Source of the DNA: an uncultured Bacteroides sp.
GTDB lineage: Bacteria > Bacteroidota > Bacteroidia > Bacteroidales > Bacteroidaceae
Length of the DNA stretch: 64,000 nucleotides
Assembly (NCBI GenBank): GCA_946628545.1
Contig: CAMOWU010000005.1
Coordinates: forward strand, 1-64,000
Direction of reading: 5' to 3'
Shown: positions 18,204-28,835 of the stretch, one piece after another
How the letters are laid out: every line of letters begins with the position of its first letter
Position numbering within the stretch: the stretch's first letter is position 1
The notes under the pieces: generated by a model
Databases searched by the model: none
What the model saw: the letters and a program-made list of their open reading frames with translations, nothing else
Told to the model about the DNA's origin: nothing
Made by a program: the position numbers and the translations under genes

Positions 18204-19343
18204 ATGATGAAGAAAGGTATATATTTCTTATTGTTTGTCCCCATGCTCACAGCCATCTGCTGCGCGGGACAGACACAAGACGCAAGGGCGGAAAATGCGC
18301 CCGAGGAAAAAAAAGACACCACAGTCTATCGGCTGACCATGCTCGTGGCTGGTGACCTGATGCAGCACAGTCCGCAAATCAGTGCCGCAAGGCAGAAAGA
18401 TGGCACTTATAACTACGACGATTGTTTCACCTATGTGAAACGCGAGATCCAGAGCGCCGACTTGGCGATTGCCAACTTCGAGGTCACTTTAGGTGGACCT
18501 CCTTATAAAGGCTATCCCTGCTTCAGTGCTCCTGATGAGTATCTCAAAGCCATCATCGATGCTGGTTTCGATGTGCTCACCACAGGCAACAACCACTGTC
18601 TTGATACAGGGAGGAAAGGGCTGGAGCGCACCAACATGATGCTCGATTCCCTGCATGTGCCCCACCTCGGAACCTACGACAATGACTCTGCCCGCCAGGC
18701 ATCTTACCCATTGCTCGTAGAGAAAAACGGTTTCCGCATCGCATTGCTCAACTTCACCTATGCCACCAACGGCCTTGTCGTGAAGCAGCCCAACCATGTC
18801 AACTATATCGACACCGTGGAGATTGCAGCCGATATCGAGAAAGCCAAAACCATGAACCCCGACCTCATCATTGCCATTCCGCATTGGGGAATAGAGTATG
18901 CCATGACTCCCAACAAGCCCGACGTGAATTTGGCAGATTGGCTGATTGAGAAAGGGGTGGATCATGTGATTGGTGGTCACCCCCATGTGTTGCAGCCTTT
19001 CGAATGGCGCAATCCAGAGGCAGACAATGGTGGCACACTCGTAGCCTATTCGCTGGGCAATTTCATTTCCAACCAGAGCAAGCCCAACACAGGAATGGGA
19101 AGTATGGTGAAGCTGCATTTCACCAAAAAGGACGGTCGGGTCAAACTCGACTCTTGCGCCTACGCACTGACATGGTGCTCGCGCCCTGCCATTTCCAGGA
19201 AACGCAACTACCGAATTGTGCCTGCAGCCAACAGCGATTCGCTGCTCAATGCTGCCGACCGCAATCTTCGTGACGCAGACGCCAGAAGGGCAAGACTGAT
19301 TTTCGACAAGCACAATAAGAATATCAAAGAGTATAAGTTTTAA
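18204..19343 (+). CDS. CapA-family (PGA_cap, metallophosphatase-like) protein
   Basis: LTMLVAGDLMQHSPQ, ADLAIANFEVTLGG, DVLTTGNNHCLDTG, PHWGIEY, HVIGGHPHVLQPFEW. Confidence 0.9.
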   Translation: MMKKGIYFLLFVPMLTAICCAGQTQDARAENAPEEKKDTTVYRLTMLVAGDLMQHSPQISAARQKDGTYNYDDCFTYVKREIQSADLAIANFEVTLGGPPYKGYPCFSAPDEYLKAIIDAGFDVLTTGNNHCLDTGRKGLERTNMMLDSLHVPHLGTYDNDSARQASYPLLVEKNGFRIALLNFTYATNGLVVKQPNHVNYIDTVEIAADIEKAKTMNPDLIIAIPHWGIEYAMTPNKPDVNLADWLIEKGVDHVIGGHPHVLQPFEWRNPEADNGGTLVAYSLGNFISNQSKPNTGMGSMVKLHFTKKDGRVKLDSCAYALTWCSRPAISRKRNYRIVPAANSDSLLNAADRNLRDADARRARLIFDKHNKNIKEYKF

Positions 19344-19394
19344 AGCCCAATAGCTTTTCCTATATTGCCGATTTGCCGTTCGGCGATTGATTGC

Positions 19395-19430
19395 AGGGGT
19401 GCGAATTGTCGTGCCCCTTTTCCTTTTTTT
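19395..19430 (+). terminator. Terminator-like hairpin after capA-like gene
   Basis: aggggtgcga-att-g-tcgtgcccct (two G:U pairs) followed by a T-rich tract (ttttcctttttttt). Confidence 0.6.
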
Positions 19431-19496
19431 TCGTCTTTTTTCACGATGAAATCGTTATTTTAACAAAACCGTACGTAGGTGATAACATTTTATCAC

Positions 19497-19552
19497 TTTG
19501 TTTTTCCTTTCCCGTTGTAATTTTGTACCCGTCAAAACAGCGCTTGACGGGT
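19497..19552 (+). promoter_or_regulatory. Candidate promoter and 5' leader hairpin for susC-1
   Basis: TTTG 19497-19500, 17 nt, TAATTTTG 19518-19525; then ACCCGTCAA/TTGACGGGT (9-bp stem, 19527-19535/19544-19552). Gene starts at 19672. Confidence 0.5.
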
Positions 19553-19671
19553 TGCTAAATATAATAAGGTTGCATGCACTGGCGTTGATTGGCTGGCAAA
19601 AATCGATGATTGTCCTTCTTACTATCGAAACATCACAGACTAACAACTGCTATAAATAAATTAATCAATCA

Positions 19672-22600
19672 ATGTTTCCCATGAGTAAATCGTTACAGAT
19701 GATTTGCAAGAACTCAGTTCTGAGCAAAGTTGCGGTACTGGCATTCTTGATGCTTTTGCCGGCAACAAGTTTTTTGCAAGCAGGTTCACTTCAGGCAAAG
19801 ACCATCTCTGGTAAGGTCGTCTCCGCTACCGACGGAGAAGAGCTTATCGGTGCTTATGTGGTGATTCAGGGTACATCCAACGGTACCTCCACCGACATCA
19901 ATGGTAACTTCACCCTGGATGTGGAAGTTGGACAGACGCTTGTCGTTTCCTACATTGGCTTCATCACACAGAATGTGAAAGTGGGTGCTGCCAACAGTTA
20001 CACCATCCGCCTTGTTGAGGACACCAACTCACTCGAGGACGTGGTGGTCGTGGGTTATGGTACACTGAAAAAGAAACTCGTCACTGGAGCCACACTCCAG
20101 GTGAAGGGAGAAGACGTGGCCAAACTCAACACCACCAACCCGCTGCAGGCTCTTCAAGGACAGACACCTGGTATGACCATCATCTCCGAAAGTGGTCAGC
20201 CTGGTGAGGGTCTTAGGGTGAATATACGTGGTTTGGGCACTACAGGTTCCTCTGGACCTCTCTACATCATCGACGGTGTGCGTGGCGACATCGCTACAGT
20301 CAACCCTGCCGACATCGAGAGTATCGACGTACTGAAGGACGCAGCATCTGCTGCTATCTATGGTAACCAGTCAGCCAACGGTGTGGTACTCGTCACCACT
20401 AAGAAAGGTAAGGCTGGCAAGTCTGTCGTGAGCTTCGACGGATATATCGGATGGCAGAACGTGCCACGCAAGGCTGACATGCTCAACGCCAAGGAATACA
20501 TGACCATCATGGACGAGCAGAACATCAACTCTGGTGGCGCTGCCTACGACTGGAACAATATTCAGTCAATCTGGCGCCTCAAGCGCGATGCGCAGGGCAA
20601 CCCCTTGCTCGACGAGAACGGCAACACCATCCGCGACGGAGTCTATGACACGGACTGGGTGGACCAGATGTTCAAGGACAACGCCACAACATCCAGCGCC
20701 AACATCGGCTTCAGTGGTGGTTCGGAAAAGGGCAACTATGCCATCACACTCGGTTATATGAACCAGGAAGGTATCGTCGGTGGTAGCAAGGTGTCGAACT
20801 ACGAGCGCTACAACTTCCGCGTGAACTCTGAGTATGAACTCATCGACAACTTCCTCAAGGTCGGTGAGCAGATGTCGTTGATCTACTACACCAAGCGAGG
20901 CATCAGCGTGGGCAACCAGTACAACAACACTCTTCGCAGCGCGTTCGGCACATCGCCTATCGCACCCGTCTATAGCGACAACAACATCTACGACAGTCCT
21001 TATAACGACACATCCAACTCCGATTGGTACAATGCCGATGGCAACCCCTACGGAGCCATGATGACCACAGTCAACAACAAGTCCAAGAACGTCACAGCCC
21101 TGGCCAACCTCTATGCAGACTTCCAGCTCATCAAGAACCTGCATTTCAAGACCACTCTCGGTGTGAAGTACGACTCCAACGACTACCGTGGATTCACTCC
21201 TATGTATCAGTTCTCCATCTACTCCAACAACAACACACGCACATCGGCAAGCCAGAGCAAGAGCGACGGATTCGGCATCACCTGGACCAACACGCTCAAC
21301 TACGTGTTCGACCTCGGCGACCACAACTTCGACGTGCTGCTTGGTATGGAGAGCTATCGCTCCAATGGTAGTAGCCTCTACGCTGCCAACGGTTCCCTCC
21401 GCTCTGGTTTCGACACTTGGCCTTATGCCTATGTGAGCAACGGTACCAGCACCACCACTTCCGACGGCATCGGACTCAGTGGATCGCCTTGGGACGAGGA
21501 CCGCATGGTCAGCTACTTCGGACGTGCCAGCTGGAACTACAATGAAACCTACATGGCTACTGTCACACTGCGTCGCGACGGTTCCATGCGTTTCGCCAGA
21601 GGCCACCGTTTCGGTACTTTCCCATCAGTCAGCGCTGGTTGGGTGCTCACCAACGAGAAATGGGCTGAGCCTGTGACAAAAGTGATGGACTTCTTCAAAC
21701 TCCGTGCCAGCTGGGGACAGGTAGGTAACCAGAACATCGGTAACTACATGTACACCGCACCAGTCACCTTCTCTAATATCTACTACAACTTCGGTACCAC
21801 ACTTGGTAGCACAGCCGACCAGTGGGGAAGCTATGCAAGCCGTTTGGCCAATGAAGACATCACATGGGAGACTTCTGAGCAGTTCGACGTCGGTTTCGAC
21901 TCCCGATTCTTCAACAGCCGCCTCAACCTGACCTTCGACTTCTACGTGAAAAAAACAAAAGACTGGCTCGTTCAGCCACCTATCCTCGCCACTGCTGGCA
22001 CAGGAGCTCCTTATATCAACGGTGGAGATGTGAAGAACACCGGTATTGAGCTCGGTCTTGGATGGAGAGACAACTTCGGCGACTTCAACTACTTTGTCAA
22101 CGCCAATATGGCCTACAACCACAACAAGGTGGGCAACATCCCCAACGAGGACGGTATCATCCACGGACAGAGCAACATGCTCTACGACAACTCCACAGAG
22201 TTCTACCGCGCTTCCAATGGTGAGCCTATCGGTTACTTCTGGGGCTACAAGACTGCTGGCATCTTCCAGAACCAGCAAGAGATCAACGATTGGATCACTG
22301 CCGGAAACGGTGTGCTCCAGGCCGACGTGAAACCCGGTGACGTGAAGTACTACGACATCAACCACGACGGACAGATCAACGACGCCGACAAGGTGAACCT
22401 CGGCAACGGTATGCCCGACTTCACTTTCGGTTTTAACCTGGGATTCGACTACAAGGGCTTCGACTTCTCTGTCACTGCCAGCGGACAGGCTGGTCACCAG
22501 ATTGTCCAAAGCTACCGCAATGTGGGAAGCACCACTGCCAACTACACCAAGGCCATTCTTGACCGTTGGACAGGTGAGGGCACTTCCAACAAGATTCCAC

Positions 22601-22893
22601 GTGTGACCAACACCAACATCAACTACCAGTTCTCCGACCTCTTCATCCAGGATGGCGACTTCCTGCGCATCTCCAACATCACACTGGGCTACGACTTCGC
22701 CAAACTCATCAACTGCAAGTACATCAGCCAGTGCCGCCTCTACGCTCAGGTGCAGAACGCCTTCACATTCACCAAGTATGATGGCATGGATCCTGAAATC
22801 GGTTATGGTATGGACGGATGGGTATCAGGCGTTGACCTGGGCTACTATCCACGTCCAAGAACCTTCCTCTTCGGTCTGAACCTCAAATTTTAG
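19672..22893 (+). CDS. SusC/RagA-family TonB-linked outer membrane protein
   Basis: Carboxypeptidase-like N-terminal domain (KTISGKVVSATDGEELIGAYVVIQGT), plug (NPLQALQGQTPGMTI, IDGVRGDIATVNPADIESIDVLKDAASAAIYGNQSANGVVLVTTKKG), C-terminal barrel. Confidence 0.96.
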   Translation: MFPMSKSLQMICKNSVLSKVAVLAFLMLLPATSFLQAGSLQAKTISGKVVSATDGEELIGAYVVIQGTSNGTSTDINGNFTLDVEVGQTLVVSYIGFITQNVKVGAANSYTIRLVEDTNSLEDVVVVGYGTLKKKLVTGATLQVKGEDVAKLNTTNPLQALQGQTPGMTIISESGQPGEGLRVNIRGLGTTGSSGPLYIIDGVRGDIATVNPADIESIDVLKDAASAAIYGNQSANGVVLVTTKKGKAGKSVVSFDGYIGWQNVPRKADMLNAKEYMTIMDEQNINSGGAAYDWNNIQSIWRLKRDAQGNPLLDENGNTIRDGVYDTDWVDQMFKDNATTSSANIGFSGGSEKGNYAITLGYMNQEGIVGGSKVSNYERYNFRVNSEYELIDNFLKVGEQMSLIYYTKRGISVGNQYNNTLRSAFGTSPIAPVYSDNNIYDSPYNDTSNSDWYNADGNPYGAMMTTVNNKSKNVTALANLYADFQLIKNLHFKTTLGVKYDSNDYRGFTPMYQFSIYSNNNTRTSASQSKSDGFGITWTNTLNYVFDLGDHNFDVLLGMESYRSNGSSLYAANGSLRSGFDTWPYAYVSNGTSTTTSDGIGLSGSPWDEDRMVSYFGRASWNYNETYMATVTLRRDGSMRFARGHRFGTFPSVSAGWVLTNEKWAEPVTKVMDFFKLRASWGQVGNQNIGNYMYTAPVTFSNIYYNFGTTLGSTADQWGSYASRLANEDITWETSEQFDVGFDSRFFNSRLNLTFDFYVKKTKDWLVQPPILATAGTGAPYINGGDVKNTGIELGLGWRDNFGDFNYFVNANMAYNHNKVGNIPNEDGIIHGQSNMLYDNSTEFYRASNGEPIGYFWGYKTAGIFQNQQEINDWITAGNGVLQADVKPGDVKYYDINHDGQINDADKVNLGNGMPDFTFGFNLGFDYKGFDFSVTASGQAGHQIVQSYRNVGSTTANYTKAILDRWTGEGTSNKIPRVTNTNINYQFSDLFIQDGDFLRISNITLGYDFAKLINCKYISQCRLYAQVQNAFTFTKYDGMDPEIGYGMDGWVSGVDLGYYPRPRTFLFGLNLKF

Positions 22894-22926
22894 TAGTAAC
22901 AGATGACATATAAACGAATCAAGAAT

Positions 22927-24648
22927 ATGAAAACAAATATATTGAAAACAGCCGCTCTCGGTTTGCTCACTTTAGGCTTTGCCTCTTGTAGCAGTGATTT
23001 CCTTGACACCGAGTCGAAGACCGAAACCACGACAGGAAATTATTTCAAGACCGAAACCGATGCAGCCAGAGCTTTGATAGGTTGCTACGACGGATGGCAG
23101 TGCACCGTATCCCACGGGCCAACATTCTGCTTCCTCTACCTCTCGGAGTTACTATCCGACGAGTGCTATGGAGGTACGGGAGCCAACGACGCACGCAACT
23201 CCCAGGTCGTCGATCGCTTCAGCATCAACGAGGACCCCTCGCAGGTCGATCTCTTCAACAACCTCTGGCAGTACTACTATGAGGCCATCTACCGTTGCAA
23301 CGAACTCATCGCCCATGAGAACAACATCGATTGGAGTTCCGACGCCATTCACGGACAGTATATGGGCGAGGCACGTGCTATACGAGCCATCTGCTACTTC
23401 GACCTCGTGCGTATATTCGAGAATATTCCTTTGCTCACCACTCCAACCCGTGAGAACGTGCCACAGGCCGCTCCCGACTCTGTCTATGCACAGATCGTAG
23501 CCGACCTCAAGTACGCTGCTGAGAACATACCCGCCGGTGCGTATCCAAAGAGCGATGCCGCCAACAACGACGGACGTATCACTCCTTATGCCGCCAAGGC
23601 GCTGCTCGCACGTGTTTATCTCTTCTACAATGGTGTCTATGGTGGCGAGCCAGGCAGCTTGACAAAGGCTGAGGCACTCCAGGGACTGGAAGACATCATC
23701 GGCAGCGAGGAATACTCACTCATCCCGCTCTACAAGAACCTCTGGTACTGCGCCAGCACCAACTGGGAGCAGGATGCCAATGGCAACTGGTCGGAGGTCA
23801 GCACATACGCCGGCGACGGCAACGCCGAAACCCTTCTCTCCATGAAGTTCAACTACACTTCCGACTACAACGGAAACAGTGGTGGTAACAATGCCATACA
23901 GATGCTCTCTATCCGCGGCGGAACGTTCAAGGCTCCTTACGGACAAGGATGGGGTGGTGCCACTGTGCCAAGGAAGATGTACAACAGCTTCCTCAACGGC
24001 GACCAGCGCCGCGATGCCAGCATCATCAACCTGACAGCCGAGGGTATTGCCTCGATGGACGAGTACAAGAAGGCCATCGATGACCAGCGCGAATACACGG
24101 GATTCTTCAACAAGAAATACACCGCCCGTTCAGCTTATTTGCAGGGCGCAGACGGCAGTTGGAGCCTCACACACTACTACAATGATGTGATGGCTGGCGA
24201 CTTCCAGATTTCTCAGCCCATCGACTACGTGATCATGCGCTATGCCGACGTGCTGCTCATGGCAGCAGAGCTCGGTGCAAGCAAGGCACAGAACTACTTC
24301 AACCAGGTGCGTGAGCGCGCTTACACAGTAGATAACGGCGACGGCACCACTTCGCTCAGTCCTTCTTATTCACAGAAGACCCTCACTCAGGCCAATATCC
24401 TTGAGGAGCGCCGTTTGGAGTTCGCTTTTGAGGGACAGCGCTACTGGGACCTCCGTCGTCAGGACGCTGACGGTTCTGCTGCTGCAGCTGCTATCGTGAA
24501 TTCAGGCGAAACGGTCACTACTGGTGGCAATGAGGAAACTGTCACCTACACCGCATCCAACATCACCTCCAAGAGAGGATTCATGCAGATTCCCAACACT
24601 CAGATTCTTCTTTCCAACAACGTGCTCAAGCAGAATGCTGGCTGGTAA
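22927..24648 (+). CDS. SusD/RagB-family surface glycan-binding lipoprotein
   Basis: Lipobox FASCSSDFLDTES; RAIRAICYFDLVRIFENIPLL; ANILEERRLEFAFEGQRYWDLRRQ. ORF begins at 22903; ATG at 22927 fits the signal peptide. Confidence 0.95.
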   Translation: MKTNILKTAALGLLTLGFASCSSDFLDTESKTETTTGNYFKTETDAARALIGCYDGWQCTVSHGPTFCFLYLSELLSDECYGGTGANDARNSQVVDRFSINEDPSQVDLFNNLWQYYYEAIYRCNELIAHENNIDWSSDAIHGQYMGEARAIRAICYFDLVRIFENIPLLTTPTRENVPQAAPDSVYAQIVADLKYAAENIPAGAYPKSDAANNDGRITPYAAKALLARVYLFYNGVYGGEPGSLTKAEALQGLEDIIGSEEYSLIPLYKNLWYCASTNWEQDANGNWSEVSTYAGDGNAETLLSMKFNYTSDYNGNSGGNNAIQMLSIRGGTFKAPYGQGWGGATVPRKMYNSFLNGDQRRDASIINLTAEGIASMDEYKKAIDDQREYTGFFNKKYTARSAYLQGADGSWSLTHYYNDVMAGDFQISQPIDYVIMRYADVLLMAAELGASKAQNYFNQVRERAYTVDNGDGTTSLSPSYSQKTLTQANILEERRLEFAFEGQRYWDLRRQDADGSAAAAAIVNSGETVTTGGNEETVTYTASNITSKRGFMQIPNTQILLSNNVLKQNAGW

Positions 24649-24685
24649 TCTCGGACAAACATAACATAAAAAAACTTTTCGAAAT

Positions 24686-26512
24686 ATGAAAACCAACAAG
24701 TATATATATTCTCTCCTGACAAGCTTGGTGCTTCTTTTGGGCATCTCTGCTTGTTCGCCAGATGATTATAGTTTGGGAAGTGTCGATAAGACATCCGAGG
24801 AACTGACCGAAGGCTTAGCCTACACGATCGAAAAGGATGCCTCCAACCCCAACATCGTCTATCTGAAGAGTCTGCTTCCCGACAACTACCAGATTCTCTG
24901 GGATCATCCACAAGGACGTGCACAGGGCAAGGAAGTGACACTCAAACTGCCTTTCGAAGGTGACTACAATGTGAGAATGGGTGTGGAGACACGCGGTGGC
25001 GTAGTCTATGGACCTGTGGCTACATTCAATATCAACACCTTCTGTGCTGATTTTGTCAACGACGAACTTTGGACTATCCTCACCGGTGGCGTAGGCAACA
25101 GCAAGACTTGGTACCTCGACCTCGATGAGCAGGAGAGATGCCGTTACTTCGTAGGGCCGCTCTATTTCTACGGCACCAACGACAGTTGGGCATCCGTCAC
25201 TTTGGGCGAGTCCGTAGGCGGCGACTCCTGGAGCTGGGGCGCTGACTGGGCAGGCCAGAAGAGCTGGCTCTTTGGCGACACAGGTGCCATCGACTTCGGC
25301 AGCATGACCTTCTCGTTGCAGGGTGGTGCCAACGTCACCGTAGTTGACAATGCACACGGACGTACGATGAACGGTACCTTCCAGATGGATGTCGATAACC
25401 ACACCATGAAGATCACGGATGCCGAAATCCTCCACGACCCAGGGCGCGATGCCATTGTCACCCAGTGGGGCAACATCACTATCCTCGCACTCGACGAGAA
25501 CCACATGCAGCTCGCTGTGCTTCGCGACAACTCCGACGAAGGACCATGTCTCCTCTCATATAACTTCATCTCTGAGCAGTTCCGCGACGACTTCGACAAC
25601 AATGTGGTGCCAGAGACACCGTCAATCTCACTCATCGACGGATGGCGCGACTATGTGGAACCCAAGACACAGAAGCAGATGGTCTTCAAGCTCAGTGCCG
25701 ACGAACTGCCTTACGACTGGTGCGACCTCTATGGTGCTCCCAAGGGCGTCACTTCCGAAGCCCTTGAGGACATAGGCGACCTCACGCTCTCTTTCAACCG
25801 CACTGATGGGACCTACACTTGCGAGGCACCCGACGGATCGAGTACCACTGGTACTTTCACGCTCTCCGACGACGGTACATACTACTTCGAGAACGGACTG
25901 CCAACTGCCACGCTCTCTACCGACGGCCTGGCTCAGTTCAAGGCCAACAGCGACAACACACTCAAGGTGCTGGCTGTGACTGTAGATGACTATTCTGGCG
26001 GCATCTCCGACCTCTGGCTCGGTAGCGACGACGTCAACGACCAGGGAGAGACCTATCAGTATCGTGGCTACCACTTCAAGCCCTATGTGGCTGGTGGTGG
26101 TGAAACCGTGAGATATAAGGCTACACTTTCTTATTTCGACACTGGATGGGCCTTCCAGTACAGTGAGGATGTCTATGTCACTGGCGACGGCGACTACACA
26201 TTCACCATCAACGGTGCCAGCGGTGAGCCTTATGGCATGTTCCTCGACATCGCCAAACTTTATAAGGACCACAACAACTGCGACATCGTGGTGAAGAGCA
26301 TCAAGGTGGACGGCAACAGCGTCGATTTCGACGATGCAGCCATCGACCGCGGCACAGCCGACGGTGACCTCTCAACAGCCCGACGCTATATCCTCAATCC
26401 TTGGGGTGCCACTGCAGGCGATGCTCCTAAGTATGTGTTCAACAGCACGCTCGAGGTGACTGTGCATGTCACATTCGATTGCGGCAGCAACGTGATGAAT
26501 CCTGAACAGTAA
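24686..26512 (+). CDS. Surface lipoprotein (SusE/SGBP-position protein with Ig-like and CBM-like regions)
   Basis: Lipobox LLGISACSPDDYS, location directly after susD, beta-rich C-terminal half. Confidence 0.75.
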   Translation: MKTNKYIYSLLTSLVLLLGISACSPDDYSLGSVDKTSEELTEGLAYTIEKDASNPNIVYLKSLLPDNYQILWDHPQGRAQGKEVTLKLPFEGDYNVRMGVETRGGVVYGPVATFNINTFCADFVNDELWTILTGGVGNSKTWYLDLDEQERCRYFVGPLYFYGTNDSWASVTLGESVGGDSWSWGADWAGQKSWLFGDTGAIDFGSMTFSLQGGANVTVVDNAHGRTMNGTFQMDVDNHTMKITDAEILHDPGRDAIVTQWGNITILALDENHMQLAVLRDNSDEGPCLLSYNFISEQFRDDFDNNVVPETPSISLIDGWRDYVEPKTQKQMVFKLSADELPYDWCDLYGAPKGVTSEALEDIGDLTLSFNRTDGTYTCEAPDGSSTTGTFTLSDDGTYYFENGLPTATLSTDGLAQFKANSDNTLKVLAVTVDDYSGGISDLWLGSDDVNDQGETYQYRGYHFKPYVAGGGETVRYKATLSYFDTGWAFQYSEDVYVTGDGDYTFTINGASGEPYGMFLDIAKLYKDHNNCDIVVKSIKVDGNSVDFDDAAIDRGTADGDLSTARRYILNPWGATAGDAPKYVFNSTLEVTVHVTFDCGSNVMNPEQ

Positions 26513-26521
26513 CATTTGGAA

Positions 26522-26556
26522 GGCAGGCCCGCTACACAAGCGGTGACGGGTCTGCC
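26522..26556 (+). promoter_or_regulatory. Intra-operonic hairpin between PUL lipoprotein genes
   Basis: ggcaggcccg ... cgggtctgcc (one G:U), no T-run. Confidence 0.45.
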
Positions 26557-26595
26557 CGATTCAGACAATCAATAATCATCAACAAGTATAAGAAT

Positions 26596-28752
26596 ATGAA
26601 AACAAAATATTTGGCAGGTGCGCTTCTGTTGTCTTTGGGATTCGCCGCCGCATCATGCTCTGATGACGACTACTCCTACGCCACTGGCGATATCGTGTCG
26701 TCCATCTCTACTGGCGACGCTGTGGTGACTGCCACTACAGCCGTGACGGAGGGTAACGTTCTCGGACTTTCGTCCTACTCTTCCTCTTCCTATGAGGTGG
26801 GTGTGTATTATTCCACTACGTCCGACCCCGCTGCAGGAAAGAAGCAGACGGGTAGCTACGACACCGCCTCAGGTGCTGTCAGCGCTACCATCTCTGGCTT
26901 GACCAAGGGTCAGACCTACTACTATGCTACCTATGTGACACTCCAGGGAAAAGTGACCAAGTTTGGCGAGACGAAGAACTTCACCACCACAGATGCACGC
27001 ATCGCAACTGCAGATGCTGCTTCCATCACTTCCACTACGGCTGTGATTGGCGGTGTAGCCGATGCTTCGGCCGATCAAATCAACGCTGGGTCCACTACCG
27101 TGGAATATGGTCTTCGTTTGAGCGACTCACAAGATGGAGTGGTAGAGAACACTGGCGACGAATATGTTGTCACCTCGGCTGAAAAGTCTTTCTCTGTCAC
27201 TGCAAAAGGACTGCTTCCAGCCCATACCTATTACTATGCTTCTTACTTCAAGATGGGTAGCAGTGTGGTGTTGGGTGATGTGAAGTCCTTCACCACGCAG
27301 TCCAAGGCGATGGAGTATGTCGATCTTGGTTTGAGCGTGCTTTGGGCAAAGTACAACATCGGTGCTGAGAGCGAGAGCGAGACTGGCCGCCTCTTCGGCT
27401 ATGGAGATGTCACCGGCTTGCTCACCTCCGACTACAACGGATACTATGCCAACGCCGATATCTCTCAGACCGAAAACGACGTGGTCAACGCCATTCACGC
27501 TGCCATCGACGGAGAGGCGACTATGACAAGTTTCCTTCCCACTCAGGCGCTCTATGAAGAACTCATCAATGGTACCACCCAGGAGTGGACAGAAGTAGAT
27601 GGAGTGTCTGGTGTGCGCTTCACAGGCAAGAACGGCAACTCCGTCTTCTTCCCAGCTGCTGGTTACCGCAGTGAGCAAACTGTCAGCGAAGAAGGAGAGC
27701 AAGGACTCTACTGGACTGGTAATGTCAGCACCATCAATGGCGACTATGCCAAGACACTCTGCTTCGGCAGCAATGGTGCCACAATCGGCAACAGCGAGCG
27801 CCATCTCGGACTCGCCATCCGTTCGGTGCGCCAGCCAGAACCTGTGTTTGAGTTGGCAGTAGATAACTCCAAGATCATCTACGGCGACATTGAGAACAAC
27901 GGCCGTCTGCGCATTGAGATCTTCAACCTCTACGGTGCCGGAACAGCCGCCAATCCTCCCATCAACGTGCAGCAACTCAAGTTCTCGAAGAACATGATTG
28001 TGACCTTCACACTCAGTGGCATCGAGGCTGAGGGTGTTGACTGCTACGGTGGTCTGGAATATGCCGATGAAAGTTGGGATCCATCACTTTGGTCGGCCTT
28101 CAACAGCAAGTACGACTGCCACGTCACTGGCAACGGCACCTATACCGTCTGGATGGAAACTGGTGGTGTCACTGCTGAAGGCGCCAATGTGTTCACCATC
28201 GATATCGACGGTCTGCATACTGCCCTTGGCGACGGTATCAATAATGTGAAGGCTGAAATCAACAGCATCAAGTTCGATGTGGAAGACAGCCAGATGCAGT
28301 ACTATGTTGACAACTCGAAGGTGCTCTTCAACAGCAAGGATGGCGAAGGCATTGACGGACGTATCGAAATCTACAATGAGTATGGCGACACGAAGGGAGC
28401 CGGTGTGGATGTCAGCGACCTCAGTTTCTCTGGCTACCAAATCATCACTTACACCATCACTGGTATTGATGGCAACCTCATTGAAGGGGCAAGCAAGAAT
28501 TATCCCACTGAACTCAGTTATGCCACACCTTCTTGGTGGCCAAGCTGGTGGGGCAATGAAACTCACGACGCAGTCGGCTCATCAGTAGTGACAGGCGATG
28601 GCACCTACACTGTCTTCGCTCCTCTGGATGCCAATCCTTGTGCAGGTGCAGTGGTTTGGTGTGTTGAAATCTACGGCCTCTGGAAGGAACTTGTTGACCC
28701 ATCGCTCGTCAAGGTGAATATCGATAGCGTGGTCATCCCTGGTAAGAAATAA
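26596..28752 (+). CDS. Multidomain surface lipoprotein (FN3-like, Fib_succ_major-like, two CBM-like repeats)
   Basis: Lipobox FAAASCSDDDY; Ig/FN3-like segments; MEYVDLGLSVLWAKYNIGA...FLPTQALYEELINGTTQEWTEVDGVSGVRFTGKNGNSVFFPAAGYR; two VDNSK... repeats. Confidence 0.75.
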   Translation: MKTKYLAGALLLSLGFAAASCSDDDYSYATGDIVSSISTGDAVVTATTAVTEGNVLGLSSYSSSSYEVGVYYSTTSDPAAGKKQTGSYDTASGAVSATISGLTKGQTYYYATYVTLQGKVTKFGETKNFTTTDARIATADAASITSTTAVIGGVADASADQINAGSTTVEYGLRLSDSQDGVVENTGDEYVVTSAEKSFSVTAKGLLPAHTYYYASYFKMGSSVVLGDVKSFTTQSKAMEYVDLGLSVLWAKYNIGAESESETGRLFGYGDVTGLLTSDYNGYYANADISQTENDVVNAIHAAIDGEATMTSFLPTQALYEELINGTTQEWTEVDGVSGVRFTGKNGNSVFFPAAGYRSEQTVSEEGEQGLYWTGNVSTINGDYAKTLCFGSNGATIGNSERHLGLAIRSVRQPEPVFELAVDNSKIIYGDIENNGRLRIEIFNLYGAGTAANPPINVQQLKFSKNMIVTFTLSGIEAEGVDCYGGLEYADESWDPSLWSAFNSKYDCHVTGNGTYTVWMETGGVTAEGANVFTIDIDGLHTALGDGINNVKAEINSIKFDVEDSQMQYYVDNSKVLFNSKDGEGIDGRIEIYNEYGDTKGAGVDVSDLSFSGYQIITYTITGIDGNLIEGASKNYPTELSYATPSWWPSWWGNETHDAVGSSVVTGDGTYTVFAPLDANPCAGAVVWCVEIYGLWKELVDPSLVKVNIDSVVIPGKK

Positions 28753-28783
28753 CTCCATTACAATCAACCGTTTTTAATAACCC

Positions 28784-28826
28784 GTCGGAGTGCAGGCAAT
28801 CGTGCTCTGCGCTCCGACTCTTTTTT
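28784..28826 (+). terminator. Intrinsic terminator or attenuator between SGBP-like gene and GH5 gene
   Basis: gtcggagtgcag (28784-28795) / ctgcgctccgac (28807-28818), one G:U, then TCTTTTTT. Confidence 0.75.
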
Positions 28827-28835
28827 CCACGAATC

